A DNA stretch of 59,888 nt from positions 1 to 59,888 of the forward strand of contig JAEZTL010000052.1 in the NCBI GenBank assembly GCA_023421395.1. The letters are read 5' to 3'. The stretch is from Bacillota bacterium (lineage in GTDB: Bacteria; Bacillota; Clostridia; Christensenellales; Aristaeellaceae). Of this stretch, positions 25,210 through 33,588 are shown in pieces (position 1 is the first letter of the stretch; each line of letters begins with the position of its first letter). The notes beneath the pieces were generated by a model that was given only the letters and a program-made list of their open reading frames with translations, did no database searches and was not told the origin of the DNA. A program made the position numbers and the translations under genes.

Positions 25210-25818
25210 ATGGCGAAGCTATATTTCCGGTACGGCGCGATGGGGTCGTCAAAGACCGCCAACGCCATCATGGTCGTTTACAATTATCACGAGCGCGGGC
25301 AGAAGGCGCTGATGCTGAAGCCCGCCATCGAAAAGCGGGACGGCGTGGCCACCGTCGCGTCCCGGTCGGGCCTCACGGCGGACTGCGCCTACATGGAGGA
25401 CATCGATTCCGTTGACATCTCCGGCTACGACTGCCTGGTGGTGGACGAGGCCCAGTTCCTCACCAAGGCGCAGGTGGAAAGGCTGGTGAGCATCGTGGAC
25501 GAAATGGGCGTCCCCGTGGTGTGCTACGGCCTGCGGGCGGATTTCCGCGGCAACCTGTTCGAGGGCAGCATGTGGCTGCTCGCCTGGGCGGATTCCATCG
25601 AGGAGGTCAAGACGGTGTGCTGGTGCGGGCGCAAGGCCACCATGAACGCGCGCATTGAAAACGGCCGCGTGGTCAAGGAGGGCGCGCAGATCGTGCTGGG
25701 CGGCAACGAGAGCTACACGGCGCTGTGCCGCAAGCACTGGGCGGAGGGAAAGCTTGGCGGTCATCCGGAAGATGGAGAACCCCGCCGCGCCCGTAAGGCG
25801 GAAGAAGAGAAGCGATGA
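25210..25818 (+). CDS. tdk: thymidine kinase (type II)
   Basis: Phosphorylates thymidine with ATP for nucleotide salvage. The 202-residue protein has the P-loop YGAMGSSKTANA, the DEAQFL motif (general base region), YGLRADFRG and the C-terminal zinc site CWCGRKA...CRKHW. The C-terminal basic tail (RRARKAEEEKR) is slightly long. Start is the ATG after GGAGGGTTTCC; an earlier ATG has no ribosome site. The stop overlaps queH by four bases. Confidence 0.93.
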   Translation: MAKLYFRYGAMGSSKTANAIMVVYNYHERGQKALMLKPAIEKRDGVATVASRSGLTADCAYMEDIDSVDISGYDCLVVDEAQFLTKAQVERLVSIVDEMGVPVVCYGLRADFRGNLFEGSMWLLAWADSIEEVKTVCWCGRKATMNARIENGRVVKEGAQIVLGGNESYTALCRKHWAEGKLGGHPEDGEPRRARKAEEEKR

Positions 25819-26360
25819 ACACGCTTTTGCACATCTGCTGCGCGCCCTGCGCCATCGAGTGCATCGATTCGCTGCGGTCGGAAGGACAGGCGCTGACCGG
25901 CTTCTGGTTCAATCCCAACATTCACCCGGTCACCGAGTACAGGGCGCGGCTTGACGCGCTGAAGGGGTACGCGGAAACGGTCAATTTGCCGCTTCTCGGC
26001 CACGACCGCTACGGGCTTCGGGACTTCGTAAGGGCGGTGTCGGAAAACCTCGACGACCGCTGCGGCGCGTGCTACGCAATGCGCCTCGACGCGGCGGCGG
26101 GCTTCGCCGCGGCCAACGGCTTTGAGGCGTTTACGACGACGCTTCTCATCAGCCCCTACCAGAACCGCGAGCTTCTCCTGGAAACAGGGCGGCGCGCCGC
26201 CCGCGCCCACGGCGTAAAGTTTCTGGAGCGCGATTTCAGGCCCCGATTCCGCGAGGGGCAGCGGCGCGCCCGGGAACTGGCGCTGTACATGCAGAAGTAC
26301 TGCGGATGTGTTTTCAGCGAGGAGGAACGGTATCATCCCAAGCCGGACGAACTGGGGTGA
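25815..26360 (+). CDS. queH: epoxyqueuosine reductase QueH
   Basis: Last step of queuosine synthesis in tRNA: reduces epoxyqueuosine to queuosine. This is the QueH type, not the cobalamin-dependent QueG. Hallmarks are LLHICCAPCAIECI with CCxPC, DRCGACYAMRL and YCGCVFSE, whose cysteines and Asp bind iron-sulfur and iron. 181 residues is normal. Overlaps tdk by ATGA and ends just before the metG promoter. Confidence 0.93.
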   Translation: MNTLLHICCAPCAIECIDSLRSEGQALTGFWFNPNIHPVTEYRARLDALKGYAETVNLPLLGHDRYGLRDFVRAVSENLDDRCGACYAMRLDAAAGFAAANGFEAFTTTLLISPYQNRELLLETGRRAARAHGVKFLERDFRPRFREGQRRARELALYMQKYCGCVFSEEERYHPKPDELG

Positions 26361-26387
26361 CGGACGCCACGCTTTGCGGAATCGTGG

Positions 26388-26416
26388 TTGACAAAGGCGC
26401 AAAAACCCTCTATAAT
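26388..26416 (+). promoter_or_regulatory. consensus promoter of the metG T-box transcript
   Basis: TTGACA (26388-26393), 17 bases, TATAAT (26411-26416). Confidence 0.88.
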
Positions 26417-26422
26417 CGCAGG

Positions 26423-26670
26423 AAAAGGCAGCGAAGGATAAAGTAGCGGGAATCGAGGCCCAAAGAGAGCCGGGGCAGGTGGAAGCCGGCGGCCAGCGCC
26501 CACGCGAATATGGATCCGGAGCCGGCGCGGTGAAGATTGAGCCGCGCCCGGGTGGTCCCGTTACAGGCCGGGCCGATGCCTGTCGGCCGCAAGGCCCGCT
26601 TCGGCGGGCGAAGCAGGGTGGTACCGCGTTACGACGCCCCTCGCAAAACCGCGAGGGGCGGTTTTTATCG
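26423..26670 (+). ncRNA. T-box riboswitch, methionyl-tRNA responsive
   Basis: Leader of metG that senses uncharged tRNA-Met. It has stem I elements AGAGAG and GGTGGAA, a candidate ATG specifier at 26510-26512 in the context GAATATGGA, and the T-box core AGGGTGGTACCGCG at 26615-26628, which pairs with the tRNA acceptor end. It ends in a terminator, CGCCCCTCGC / GCGAGGGGCG, followed by GTTTTT at 26661-26666. Binding of uncharged tRNA would form the antiterminator and turn on metG. Confidence 0.9.
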
Positions 26671-26692
26671 ATTATTATCAGGAGGGAATTCC

Positions 26693-28651
26693 ATGGCAAA
26701 GCCCACGTTCTACATCACCACGCCCATCTATTACCCCAGCGACCGGCTGCACATCGGCAACACCTACACCACCGTCGCCGCCGACGCCATGACCCGTTTC
26801 AAGCGTCAGACCGGCTACGACGCCTACTTTCTAACCGGCACCGACGAGCACGGACAGAAGATCGAGCGTAAGGCCGAGGCCGCCGGAAAGACCCCGAAGG
26901 CCTTCGTGGACGAGATCGTGGCGGGCATCAAACAATTGTGGACGGCCATGGAGATCGAGTATGACGACTTCATCCGCACCACCGACGAGCGCCACGAGAA
27001 GGCCGTGCAGAAGATCTTCCGCACGTTCTACGAGCAGGGCGACATCTATAAGAGCGAGTACGAAGGCCTGTACTGTACGCCCTGCGAGTCCTTCTGGACG
27101 CCCACCCAGCTGAAGGACGGCCGCTGTCCGGACTGCGGCCGCCCCGTGGAGCCCACCCGCGAGGAGAGCTACTTCTTCAAGATGTCGAAGTACCAGGACT
27201 GGCTGATCGACTACATCGAAACCCATCCGGATTTCATCCAGCCCGCCTCCCGCGCCAATGAGATGCTGCAAAACTTTCTGCGCCCCGGCCTTCAGGATCT
27301 GTGCGTCAGCCGCACGTCCTTCAAATGGGGAATCCCCGTGGACTTCGACCCCAGGCATGTGATCTACGTGTGGATCGACGCGCTGTCCAACTACATCACG
27401 GCGCTGGGCTACGGATCGGAGGACGATTCGCTCTTTCAAAAGTACTGGCCCTGCGACGTGCACCTGATGGGGAAGGACATCATCCGCTTCCATACCATCT
27501 ACTGGCCCATCATGCTGCACGCGCTGGGACTGCCGCTGCCGAAGCAGGTATTCGCCCACGGCTGGCTGATGTTCGGCGCGGACAAGATGAGCAAGTCCAA
27601 GGGCAACGTGGTCTACCCGCTGCCGCTGGTCGAGCGCTTTGGCGCGGATGCGCTCCGGTACTACCTTCTCCGCGAGATGCCCTTCGGCGCGGACGGCAAC
27701 TGCACGCTGGAAACCATCCTGACCCGCATGAACGCGGACCTGGCCAACGACCTGGGCAACCTCGTCTCCCGCACCGTGGCGATGATTGAAAAATACTTCG
27801 GCGGTGTGATCCCCGCTCCCGGTCCGGAGACGGAACTGGAGGCCGCGCTGCGCGAAAAGTTCCTGGCGCTGCCGGGGATTTATGAAAAGCACATGAACGA
27901 ATTGCAGTTCTCCGTGGCCCTTTCCGACGTGTGGAAGCTGGTGGGCGATCTGAACCGCTACATCGACCAGACCACGCCCTGGATTCTGGGCAAGACCGAG
28001 GAGGGCCGCGAACGGCTGAAAACGGTGCTCTATACCCTCGCGGAGTGTGTGCGCGGCGTGGCGGTCCTCATCGGGGCGGCCATGCCCCAAACCCCGGAGC
28101 GCATCTTTCAGCAGCTGGGCGTGACCGATCCCGCGCTCAAGACCTGGGAGAGCCTCTCCGCCTTCGGCCGCTTGGCGCCGGGCGGCGCGGTTAAAAAGGG
28201 CGAGGCGCTGTTCCCGCGCATCGACGTGGCCAAGGAAATGGCGCTGCTGTCTCCGAAGGACGAGACCGCGCCGGGAGCAAAGCCGGAGTCCAAGCCGGTA
28301 CCCAAGCCGGAACCCGAAGCGGCGGGGGAGATCACCATCGACGATTTTATGAAGGTCTCCCTCCGCACCGCGAAGGTCGTGGCCTGCGAAAAGGTGGCCG
28401 GCAGCGATAAGCTTCTGAAATCCACCCTCGAGGTGGGAAGCGAAACCCGCACGGTCCTCTCCGGCATCGCGAAGGATTACACTCCGGAGGAGATGGTGGG
28501 CAAGACCGTGGTGCTGGTGGCGAACCTGGCGCCCCGCAAGATGCGCGGCGTGATGAGCCAGGGGATGCTCCTGTGCGCGGCGGACGAGGAGGGCCGGCTG
28601 AAGCTCGCCACCGTCGAGGGCGGCTTCGCGAGCGGCATGGAGATCCGCTGA
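26693..28651 (+). CDS. metG: methionyl-tRNA synthetase
   Basis: Charges tRNA-Met. 652 residues: catalytic domain with DRLHIGNTYTT (HIGH) and DKMSKSKGN (KMSKS), a zinc knuckle (CTPCESFW...CPDCGRP), an anticodon-binding helical domain, a Lys/Pro/Glu linker near 525, and a C-terminal Trbp111-type tRNA-binding domain (DDFMKVSLRTAKVVACEKV...PRKMRGVMSQGMLL). GGAGGG lies six bases before the ATG at 26693. Controlled by the T-box leader directly upstream. The stop overlaps tatD (TGATG). Confidence 0.97.
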   Translation: MAKPTFYITTPIYYPSDRLHIGNTYTTVAADAMTRFKRQTGYDAYFLTGTDEHGQKIERKAEAAGKTPKAFVDEIVAGIKQLWTAMEIEYDDFIRTTDERHEKAVQKIFRTFYEQGDIYKSEYEGLYCTPCESFWTPTQLKDGRCPDCGRPVEPTREESYFFKMSKYQDWLIDYIETHPDFIQPASRANEMLQNFLRPGLQDLCVSRTSFKWGIPVDFDPRHVIYVWIDALSNYITALGYGSEDDSLFQKYWPCDVHLMGKDIIRFHTIYWPIMLHALGLPLPKQVFAHGWLMFGADKMSKSKGNVVYPLPLVERFGADALRYYLLREMPFGADGNCTLETILTRMNADLANDLGNLVSRTVAMIEKYFGGVIPAPGPETELEAALREKFLALPGIYEKHMNELQFSVALSDVWKLVGDLNRYIDQTTPWILGKTEEGRERLKTVLYTLAECVRGVAVLIGAAMPQTPERIFQQLGVTDPALKTWESLSAFGRLAPGGAVKKGEALFPRIDVAKEMALLSPKDETAPGAKPESKPVPKPEPEAAGEITIDDFMKVSLRTAKVVACEKVAGSDKLLKSTLEVGSETRTVLSGIAKDYTPEEMVGKTVVLVANLAPRKMRGVMSQGMLLCAADEEGRLKLATVEGGFASGMEIR

Positions 28652-29433
28652 TGAATCTGTTTGACACCCACTGCCACCTGACGGACGAGCGGTTCCGGGA
28701 GGACTTCGATCAGGTGCTGGCACGGATGAGGGAAGCGGGCGTAAACCTCGCGGTGGTGGTCGGCGAGGCGTCGGACGATACGGACGCGCCCGACGCGCTC
28801 AAATTGTGCGAAACCTACGGGTTCCTGTACGCCGCCGTGGGCGTACACCCGCACACCGCCTCCCAGTGGAACGAAGAAACCGCCGCGCGGCTCCGGGGCT
28901 TTCTCGGGCATCCGAAGACGGTGTGCCTGGGGGAGATCGGCCTCGACTACCATTACGACCTGTCGCCCCGGCTCAAACAGATGGAGGCCTTCGAGGCCCA
29001 GCTGGACATGGCGCTGGAGATGGATAAGCCGGTGGCGCTGCACATCCGCGAGGCCCACGGCGAGACCACGGATTTGATGCGCTCGCGCTTTCGGGCCGGA
29101 CGGCTGCCCAGCTGCCTTTTGCACTGTTACTCCGGCAGTTGGGAGAGCGCGAAGGGATACCTTGCGATGGGCTGCTATCTGTCGCTGTCGGGCTCGGTCA
29201 CATTCAAAAACGCGCCGAAGCTCCACGAGGTGGCGCAAAACGCGCCGCCGGACAGGCTTCTGATCGAGACGGACTGCCCGTATCTCGCGCCGGAACCCAT
29301 GCGCGGCCGGCGCAACGAACCCGCTTTCGTCGCCCACACCTGCCGGCGCGTTGCACTCCTTCGCGGCATGGACCCGGAGGAACTGGCCCGGATTACCGTA
29401 GAAAACGGTAAAAGATTCTTTCGCATCGGCTGA
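28651..29433 (+). CDS. tatD: TatD-family metal-dependent deoxyribonuclease
   Basis: 260-residue TIM-barrel metal hydrolase, a 3'-5' DNase or RNase involved in nucleic-acid repair and turnover. Metal ligands are visible as DTHCHLTD, CLGEIGLDYHYD, ALHIREAH, LHCYSGSW and IETDCPYLAPEP. The ATG overlaps the metG stop, so translation is coupled; metG-tatD is a common Firmicutes pair. Confidence 0.93.
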   Translation: MNLFDTHCHLTDERFREDFDQVLARMREAGVNLAVVVGEASDDTDAPDALKLCETYGFLYAAVGVHPHTASQWNEETAARLRGFLGHPKTVCLGEIGLDYHYDLSPRLKQMEAFEAQLDMALEMDKPVALHIREAHGETTDLMRSRFRAGRLPSCLLHCYSGSWESAKGYLAMGCYLSLSGSVTFKNAPKLHEVAQNAPPDRLLIETDCPYLAPEPMRGRRNEPAFVAHTCRRVALLRGMDPEELARITVENGKRFFRIG

Positions 29434-29437
29434 TTCA

Positions 29438-29466
29438 TTGAATCCCTTCCCGAAAAATGCTACAAT
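29438..29466 (+). promoter_or_regulatory. promoter of the PHP-domain gene
   Basis: TTGAAT (29438-29443), 17 bases, TACAAT (29461-29466), directly after tatD. Confidence 0.65.
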
Positions 29467-29537
29467 AATCTGTAGCATGGCTTGGGGAGGGCTTTTTACG
29501 CCCCGCGGGCCGATCATCCGTTCGGAGGGAAATGACG

Positions 29538-30830
29538 ATGCGCACCAAAGCGGAAATCCTGGACCTGCTCAACGCGCCGGAGCGCCTGGAAAACCTGAAG
29601 AAGCTGGTGGCCGAGGTCAAATCGGGCGCGCTTCCCGCGCCGGTCACCGGCCGGGATGTGAACAACCACATTCACACCCAGTATTCGTTCTCGCCCTATT
29701 CGCCCACGGCGGCGGCGTGGTTCTCTTGGCAGGCGGGGCTTTGCACCGCGGGCATCATCGACCACGACTCCGTGGCCGGGGCGCGGGAGTTCCTCGAAGC
29801 CTGCAAAATTGTGGGCCTGGCAGGCACCGTGGGCGTCGAGTGCCGGGTCAGCCTCAAGGGCACGCCCTTTGAAACGGCCAGGGTCAACAACCCCGACCAG
29901 TCGGGCGTCATCTACACCACCGTCCACGGCATTCCCCACAACAAGATCGACGCTGTCGGCGCCTTCTTCGCGCCTTACCGCGAAAAGCGCAATGAGCGCA
30001 ACCGCAAAATGGTCGCGGGCGTGAACCGCCTGATGGCGCCCTACGGCCTCACCATCGACTTTGAAACCGGCGTGATCCCGCTCTCCCGCTTTAAAGAGGG
30101 CGGCGGCGTTACCGAGCGCCACATCGCCTGCGCGCTGGCGAACAAAATGCTGGAAAAATTCGGCGCGGGGGTGGGCCTCGTTTCCTTTATCAAGGACGAA
30201 CTGAAACTGCCGCTGCCCGAAAAGACCGAACGCTACCTGACCCAGCCGGAGAACCCCGACCGGATGTACGACCTCCTGGGCTGGATCAAGGCGGAGCTGA
30301 TCTCGAAGTTCTACATCGACGCCACCGACGAGTGCCCGCCGGTATCCGAGGTGCTGGCGCTGGCCGAGGCCATTCACGCGATCTCCGCCTACCCGTACCT
30401 GGGCGACGTGGGTGATTCCGTCACCGGCGACAAGCGCGCCCAGAAGTTTGAGGACGGCTTCCTGCCGGAGCTCATGGACTATCTGAAGCAAGCGGGCTAC
30501 CGCGGCGTCACCTATATGCCTTCCCGCAATACCCGCGCCCAGATGGACAGGCTGCGTACGCTGACAAAGGTCCACGGCTTCTTCGAGATCAGCGGCGAGG
30601 ACATCAATTCCCCGCGCCAGTCCTTCGTCTGTATGGCCCAGCGGGACCCGGCCTTTGACCACCTCTACGATTCCACCTGGGCGCTGATCGCCCATGAAAA
30701 CCTGGCCACGCGGGACCCGGCGGAGGGCTTCTTCGCCGAGAAGGCGGTTTCGGCGTACCCGGACATCGCCGAGCGCACCCGCGCCTTCGCCCAGATGGCG
30801 CTGGCCGCCCACGCGAGGGGAGCGTACTGA
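29538..30830 (+). CDS. PHP-domain metal-dependent phosphoesterase
   Basis: 430 residues. PHP fold with metal ligands in NNHIHTQYSFSPYSP, GIIDHDSVAGAREF and VGVECRVSL, and later AYPYLGDV and ITGEDIN-like positions. Related to histidinol phosphatase and DNA polymerase X PHP domains but longer than stand-alone PHP phosphatases. The ATG at 29538 is placed eight bases after GGAGGG; the ATG at 29532 is only two bases away. The stop is joined to the first acetyltransferase (TGATG). Substrate unknown; the acetyltransferase partners give no clear pathway. Confidence 0.72.
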   Translation: MRTKAEILDLLNAPERLENLKKLVAEVKSGALPAPVTGRDVNNHIHTQYSFSPYSPTAAAWFSWQAGLCTAGIIDHDSVAGAREFLEACKIVGLAGTVGVECRVSLKGTPFETARVNNPDQSGVIYTTVHGIPHNKIDAVGAFFAPYREKRNERNRKMVAGVNRLMAPYGLTIDFETGVIPLSRFKEGGGVTERHIACALANKMLEKFGAGVGLVSFIKDELKLPLPEKTERYLTQPENPDRMYDLLGWIKAELISKFYIDATDECPPVSEVLALAEAIHAISAYPYLGDVGDSVTGDKRAQKFEDGFLPELMDYLKQAGYRGVTYMPSRNTRAQMDRLRTLTKVHGFFEISGEDINSPRQSFVCMAQRDPAFDHLYDSTWALIAHENLATRDPAEGFFAEKAVSAYPDIAERTRAFAQMALAAHARGAY

Positions 30831-31369
30831 TGCCGCACATTTACGGTGAGAACGTGATGCTCCGGGACTTTCGCCGGGAGGACGTTTCCGGTATGCGCGC
30901 CTGGTGCAATGATCCCGCCATCACAAAATTCTTAGGTCCCCGCTACACCGCGCCCATCCCGTGGGAGCAGACGGAGGCGGAGCTGGACCGGTACTTAAGC
31001 GGCGACGCAGGCGGTTACAACCTGGTCATCGCCGACCGGGAAACCGGCAAGTACCTGGGCCAGTGCGCGCTATACATGATCGACAACGTGAGCCGCAAGG
31101 CGGAACTGGCCATCGTGCTGATGCCGGAGAACCTGGAAAAGGGCTATGGCAGCGAGGCGATGCGGCTCCTGCTCTCCTTCGGCTTCGGCCAGATCAACCT
31201 GAACCGCATCTGGCTGAGCGTGAACGAAGGCAACCAGCGCGCCATCCGCGTCTATGAAAAGGCCGGATTTACGCGGGAAGGCGTGATGCGGCAGGACCGC
31301 TTTATCGACGGACGGTATCAGGACACGATCCTGATGAGCGTCCTCCGGGAGGAGTATCAAAATGTATGA
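30830..31369 (+). CDS. GNAT-family N-acetyltransferase (RimJ/RimL-like)
   Basis: 179 residues. The acetyl-CoA loop is ENLEKGYGSEAMRLLLSFGF; the closing motif VNEGNQRAIRVYEKAGFTREG is classic for RimJ/RimL and SpeG-like enzymes. It may acetylate an N-terminal amine or a polyamine. Overlaps the PHP gene by one base and the next acetyltransferase by eight, so the three are translated together. Confidence 0.85.
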   Translation: MPHIYGENVMLRDFRREDVSGMRAWCNDPAITKFLGPRYTAPIPWEQTEAELDRYLSGDAGGYNLVIADRETGKYLGQCALYMIDNVSRKAELAIVLMPENLEKGYGSEAMRLLLSFGFGQINLNRIWLSVNEGNQRAIRVYEKAGFTREGVMRQDRFIDGRYQDTILMSVLREEYQNV

Positions 31370-31919
31370 GGGCGCGCTGGTGCGCCTGCGCGCGATGCGC
31401 GCGGAGGACGCGGAGCAGTTTGCCGTTTGGATGAACGACCGGGACCTGGCCGACAAGCTCGCCGGCGGCTCGATGCCGCTGACCCTCGAGCAGGAGCGGG
31501 AGTGGATCGCCGCCAACGCCGGCCGGCGGGACGATGCCTGTCACTTCGCGGTGGAGACGCTGGACGGAAAGCTCATCGGCTCCTGCAGCTACCACATGCT
31601 GGATTGGAAGAACCGGCGCGCGATGATCGGCTGGGAGATCGGCGACGCCCGGATGCGCGGCAAAGGGTACGGCACCGACATGATCGAGACGCTGCTCAAG
31701 GTCTGCTTCGAGGTGCTGGGGCTTCGAAAGGTGTCGCTGTGCGTGTACGAATTCAACGAGGCGAGGCGGCTGTACGAGCGGCTGGGCTTTGTCCTCGAGG
31801 GCACGCTGCGCAAGGAGCGCTTCGTGCGCGGCCGGTGGTGGGACGAGCTCCGCTACGGCATGTTTCAAAGCGAATGGGCCGCGCGGCGCGGCATCCTGAC
31901 CGAACAGGATGGGGAATAA
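31362..31919 (+). CDS. GNAT-family N-acetyltransferase (RimJ/RimL-like), second copy
   Basis: 185 residues. RMRGKGYGTDMIETLLKVCFE is the acetyl-CoA segment and VYEFNEARRLYERLGFVLEG the closing motif. A paralogue of the gene before it, with a similar domain order but low identity. Its C-terminus ends two bases before prmA. Substrates of this tandem pair are unknown; one may be a ribosomal protein given the prmA-rsmE neighbourhood (inference). Confidence 0.85.
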   Translation: MYEGALVRLRAMRAEDAEQFAVWMNDRDLADKLAGGSMPLTLEQEREWIAANAGRRDDACHFAVETLDGKLIGSCSYHMLDWKNRRAMIGWEIGDARMRGKGYGTDMIETLLKVCFEVLGLRKVSLCVYEFNEARRLYERLGFVLEGTLRKERFVRGRWWDELRYGMFQSEWAARRGILTEQDGE

Positions 31920-31921
31920 CC

Positions 31922-32875
31922 ATGGATTGGATTGAACTGACGGTGCTGACCACCACCGAGGGCTCGGACGTGGTATCCCAGCTGCTCATTGACGAGGGCT
32001 CCGCGGGCACCGTGATCGAAGACCGAAACGACATCAAGCTGAACCAGCGGCCCGAGGGCCAATGGGACATCCTGGACGAATCCATCGCGCTTCGGATGAG
32101 CGAGGACGTGAAGGTCACCGGCTACTACCCCGCGGACGAGCGGGCCGTGGGCGTGGTGAAGGCGGTGGAGGCGCGCCTTGACGCGCTCAAGGGCATGAAC
32201 CTCGGGATGGACCTGGGCAAGCTTACAATCCTTTCCGCCCGTGTGGATGACGAGGACTGGGCCGAGTACTGGAAGGCATCCTTCAAACCCTTCCGGATCG
32301 GGAAAAAACTGGTGGTGCGGCCCAGCTGGGCCGAGTACCGGGCGGAGCCGGGGGAGATCGTGATCGAGCTGGACCCGGGCATGGCCTTTGGCACCGGCAC
32401 CCACGAGACCACCGCGCTGTGCGCTTCCTGGCTGGAGGAACTGGTCACCCCTGGCGTGAAGGCGATGGACCTGGGCACCGGCACGGGCATTCTGGCCATC
32501 GCGGCGGCGCGACTCGGCGCTTCGGATGTGCTTGCCACGGACATCGACCCGGTGGCGGTGCGCGTGGCGCGGGAGAACGCGGCGAAAAACGGCGTGGACG
32601 GCATCGTCCGCGCCGCCGAGGCGGATGTGCTCGCCGGCATCGGCGAGACGGCACAGCTGGTCGTGGCCAACATCATCACGGATGTAGTCCTTCTGATCGC
32701 GCCCGCGGTATTTCGCCACGTGGAGGCGGACGGCACATTTCTCTGCTCCGGCATTTCCGCCGATCGGGGTGACGAGGTGGAAAATGCGCTGAAGGGCGCC
32801 GGGTTTTCCGACGTCCGGCGCCGCGTGAAGGGCGAGTGGGCGGCCTTCGCCGCGAGAAAATGCGCCGCTTCCTGA
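31922..32875 (+). CDS. prmA: ribosomal protein L11 methyltransferase
   Basis: Trimethylates ribosomal protein L11. 317 residues: N-terminal substrate-recognition part (LLIDEGSAGTVIEDR), then a SAM domain with FGTGTHETTALCASWLEE, MDLGTGTGILAIAAARLG and LVVANIITDVV. Starts right after the acetyltransferase stop. Its end overlaps the rsmE start by 16 bases, a common prmA-rsmE pairing. Confidence 0.95.
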   Translation: MDWIELTVLTTTEGSDVVSQLLIDEGSAGTVIEDRNDIKLNQRPEGQWDILDESIALRMSEDVKVTGYYPADERAVGVVKAVEARLDALKGMNLGMDLGKLTILSARVDDEDWAEYWKASFKPFRIGKKLVVRPSWAEYRAEPGEIVIELDPGMAFGTGTHETTALCASWLEELVTPGVKAMDLGTGTGILAIAAARLGASDVLATDIDPVAVRVARENAAKNGVDGIVRAAEADVLAGIGETAQLVVANIITDVVLLIAPAVFRHVEADGTFLCSGISADRGDEVENALKGAGFSDVRRRVKGEWAAFAARKCAAS

Positions 32876-33588
32876 TTGAGGCCGGCACACCCGGGGAATG
32901 CGTCCGCCTGCCGGAGGGCGAGGCGCAGCATGCCCGCCGCGTGCTCCGGCTCAAGCCCGGCGACAGGGTGCAGCTGATGGACGGGCAGGGCGCGCTTTAT
33001 GAGGCGGAGCTGACCGAAGTGGGCGATGCCGTGATGGCGCGCCTCGGTGAAAAGCTGGATGGCGCGCCGCCGCCGGTGGCCCTCACCCTCTATCAGGGGC
33101 TGCCAAAATTCGATAAATTGGAGTTCATCGCCCAGAAGGCGGCGGAGCTGGGCGCGAGCCGGCTGGTGCCGGTCAAAATGGCCCGGAGCGTGGTGAAGCT
33201 CACCGACGCGGAGGGCGCGAAAAAGCGCGAGCGGCTGGAAAAAATCGCCCGCGAGGCGATGAAGCAGTGCGGGCGCGCCGGTTCTCTTGAGATTTCAGAA
33301 CCGGTGGGCTTCAAAGCCGCGCTTTCCGCGTTCCGCCAGCAGGACCTGATGCTGATGCCCTGGGAGGAGGCGCGGGAGCGCCGCCTGAAGGACGAGCATG
33401 CGTCCTGCCCCGGCGCCCGCTCAGTAGGGCTTTTGATCGGGCCGGAGGGCGGCATTGCGCCGGAGGAGGCCGCGCTGGCCGCGGAAGCGGGCGCGAGGCC
33501 CGTCACATTGGGGCCGCGCATCCTGCGCGCCGAGACCGCCGCCATCGCCGCGATGGCGGTGGCAATGAGCCTGTGGGGAGATTTATGA
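32860..33588 (+). CDS. rsmE: 16S rRNA m3U1498 methyltransferase
   Basis: Methylates U1498 of 16S rRNA at N3. 242 residues: N-terminal PUA-like part (EGEAQHARRVLRLKPGD) and a C-terminal SPOUT knot with LLIGPEGGIAPEEAALA, TLGPRILRAETAA. Start is the ATG at 32860; an in-frame ATG eight codons earlier is possible but lies deep in prmA. Overlaps prmA by 16 bases and mtaB by four. Confidence 0.94.
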   Translation: MRRFLIEAGTPGECVRLPEGEAQHARRVLRLKPGDRVQLMDGQGALYEAELTEVGDAVMARLGEKLDGAPPPVALTLYQGLPKFDKLEFIAQKAAELGASRLVPVKMARSVVKLTDAEGAKKRERLEKIAREAMKQCGRAGSLEISEPVGFKAALSAFRQQDLMLMPWEEARERRLKDEHASCPGARSVGLLIGPEGGIAPEEAALAAEAGARPVTLGPRILRAETAAIAAMAVAMSLWGDL

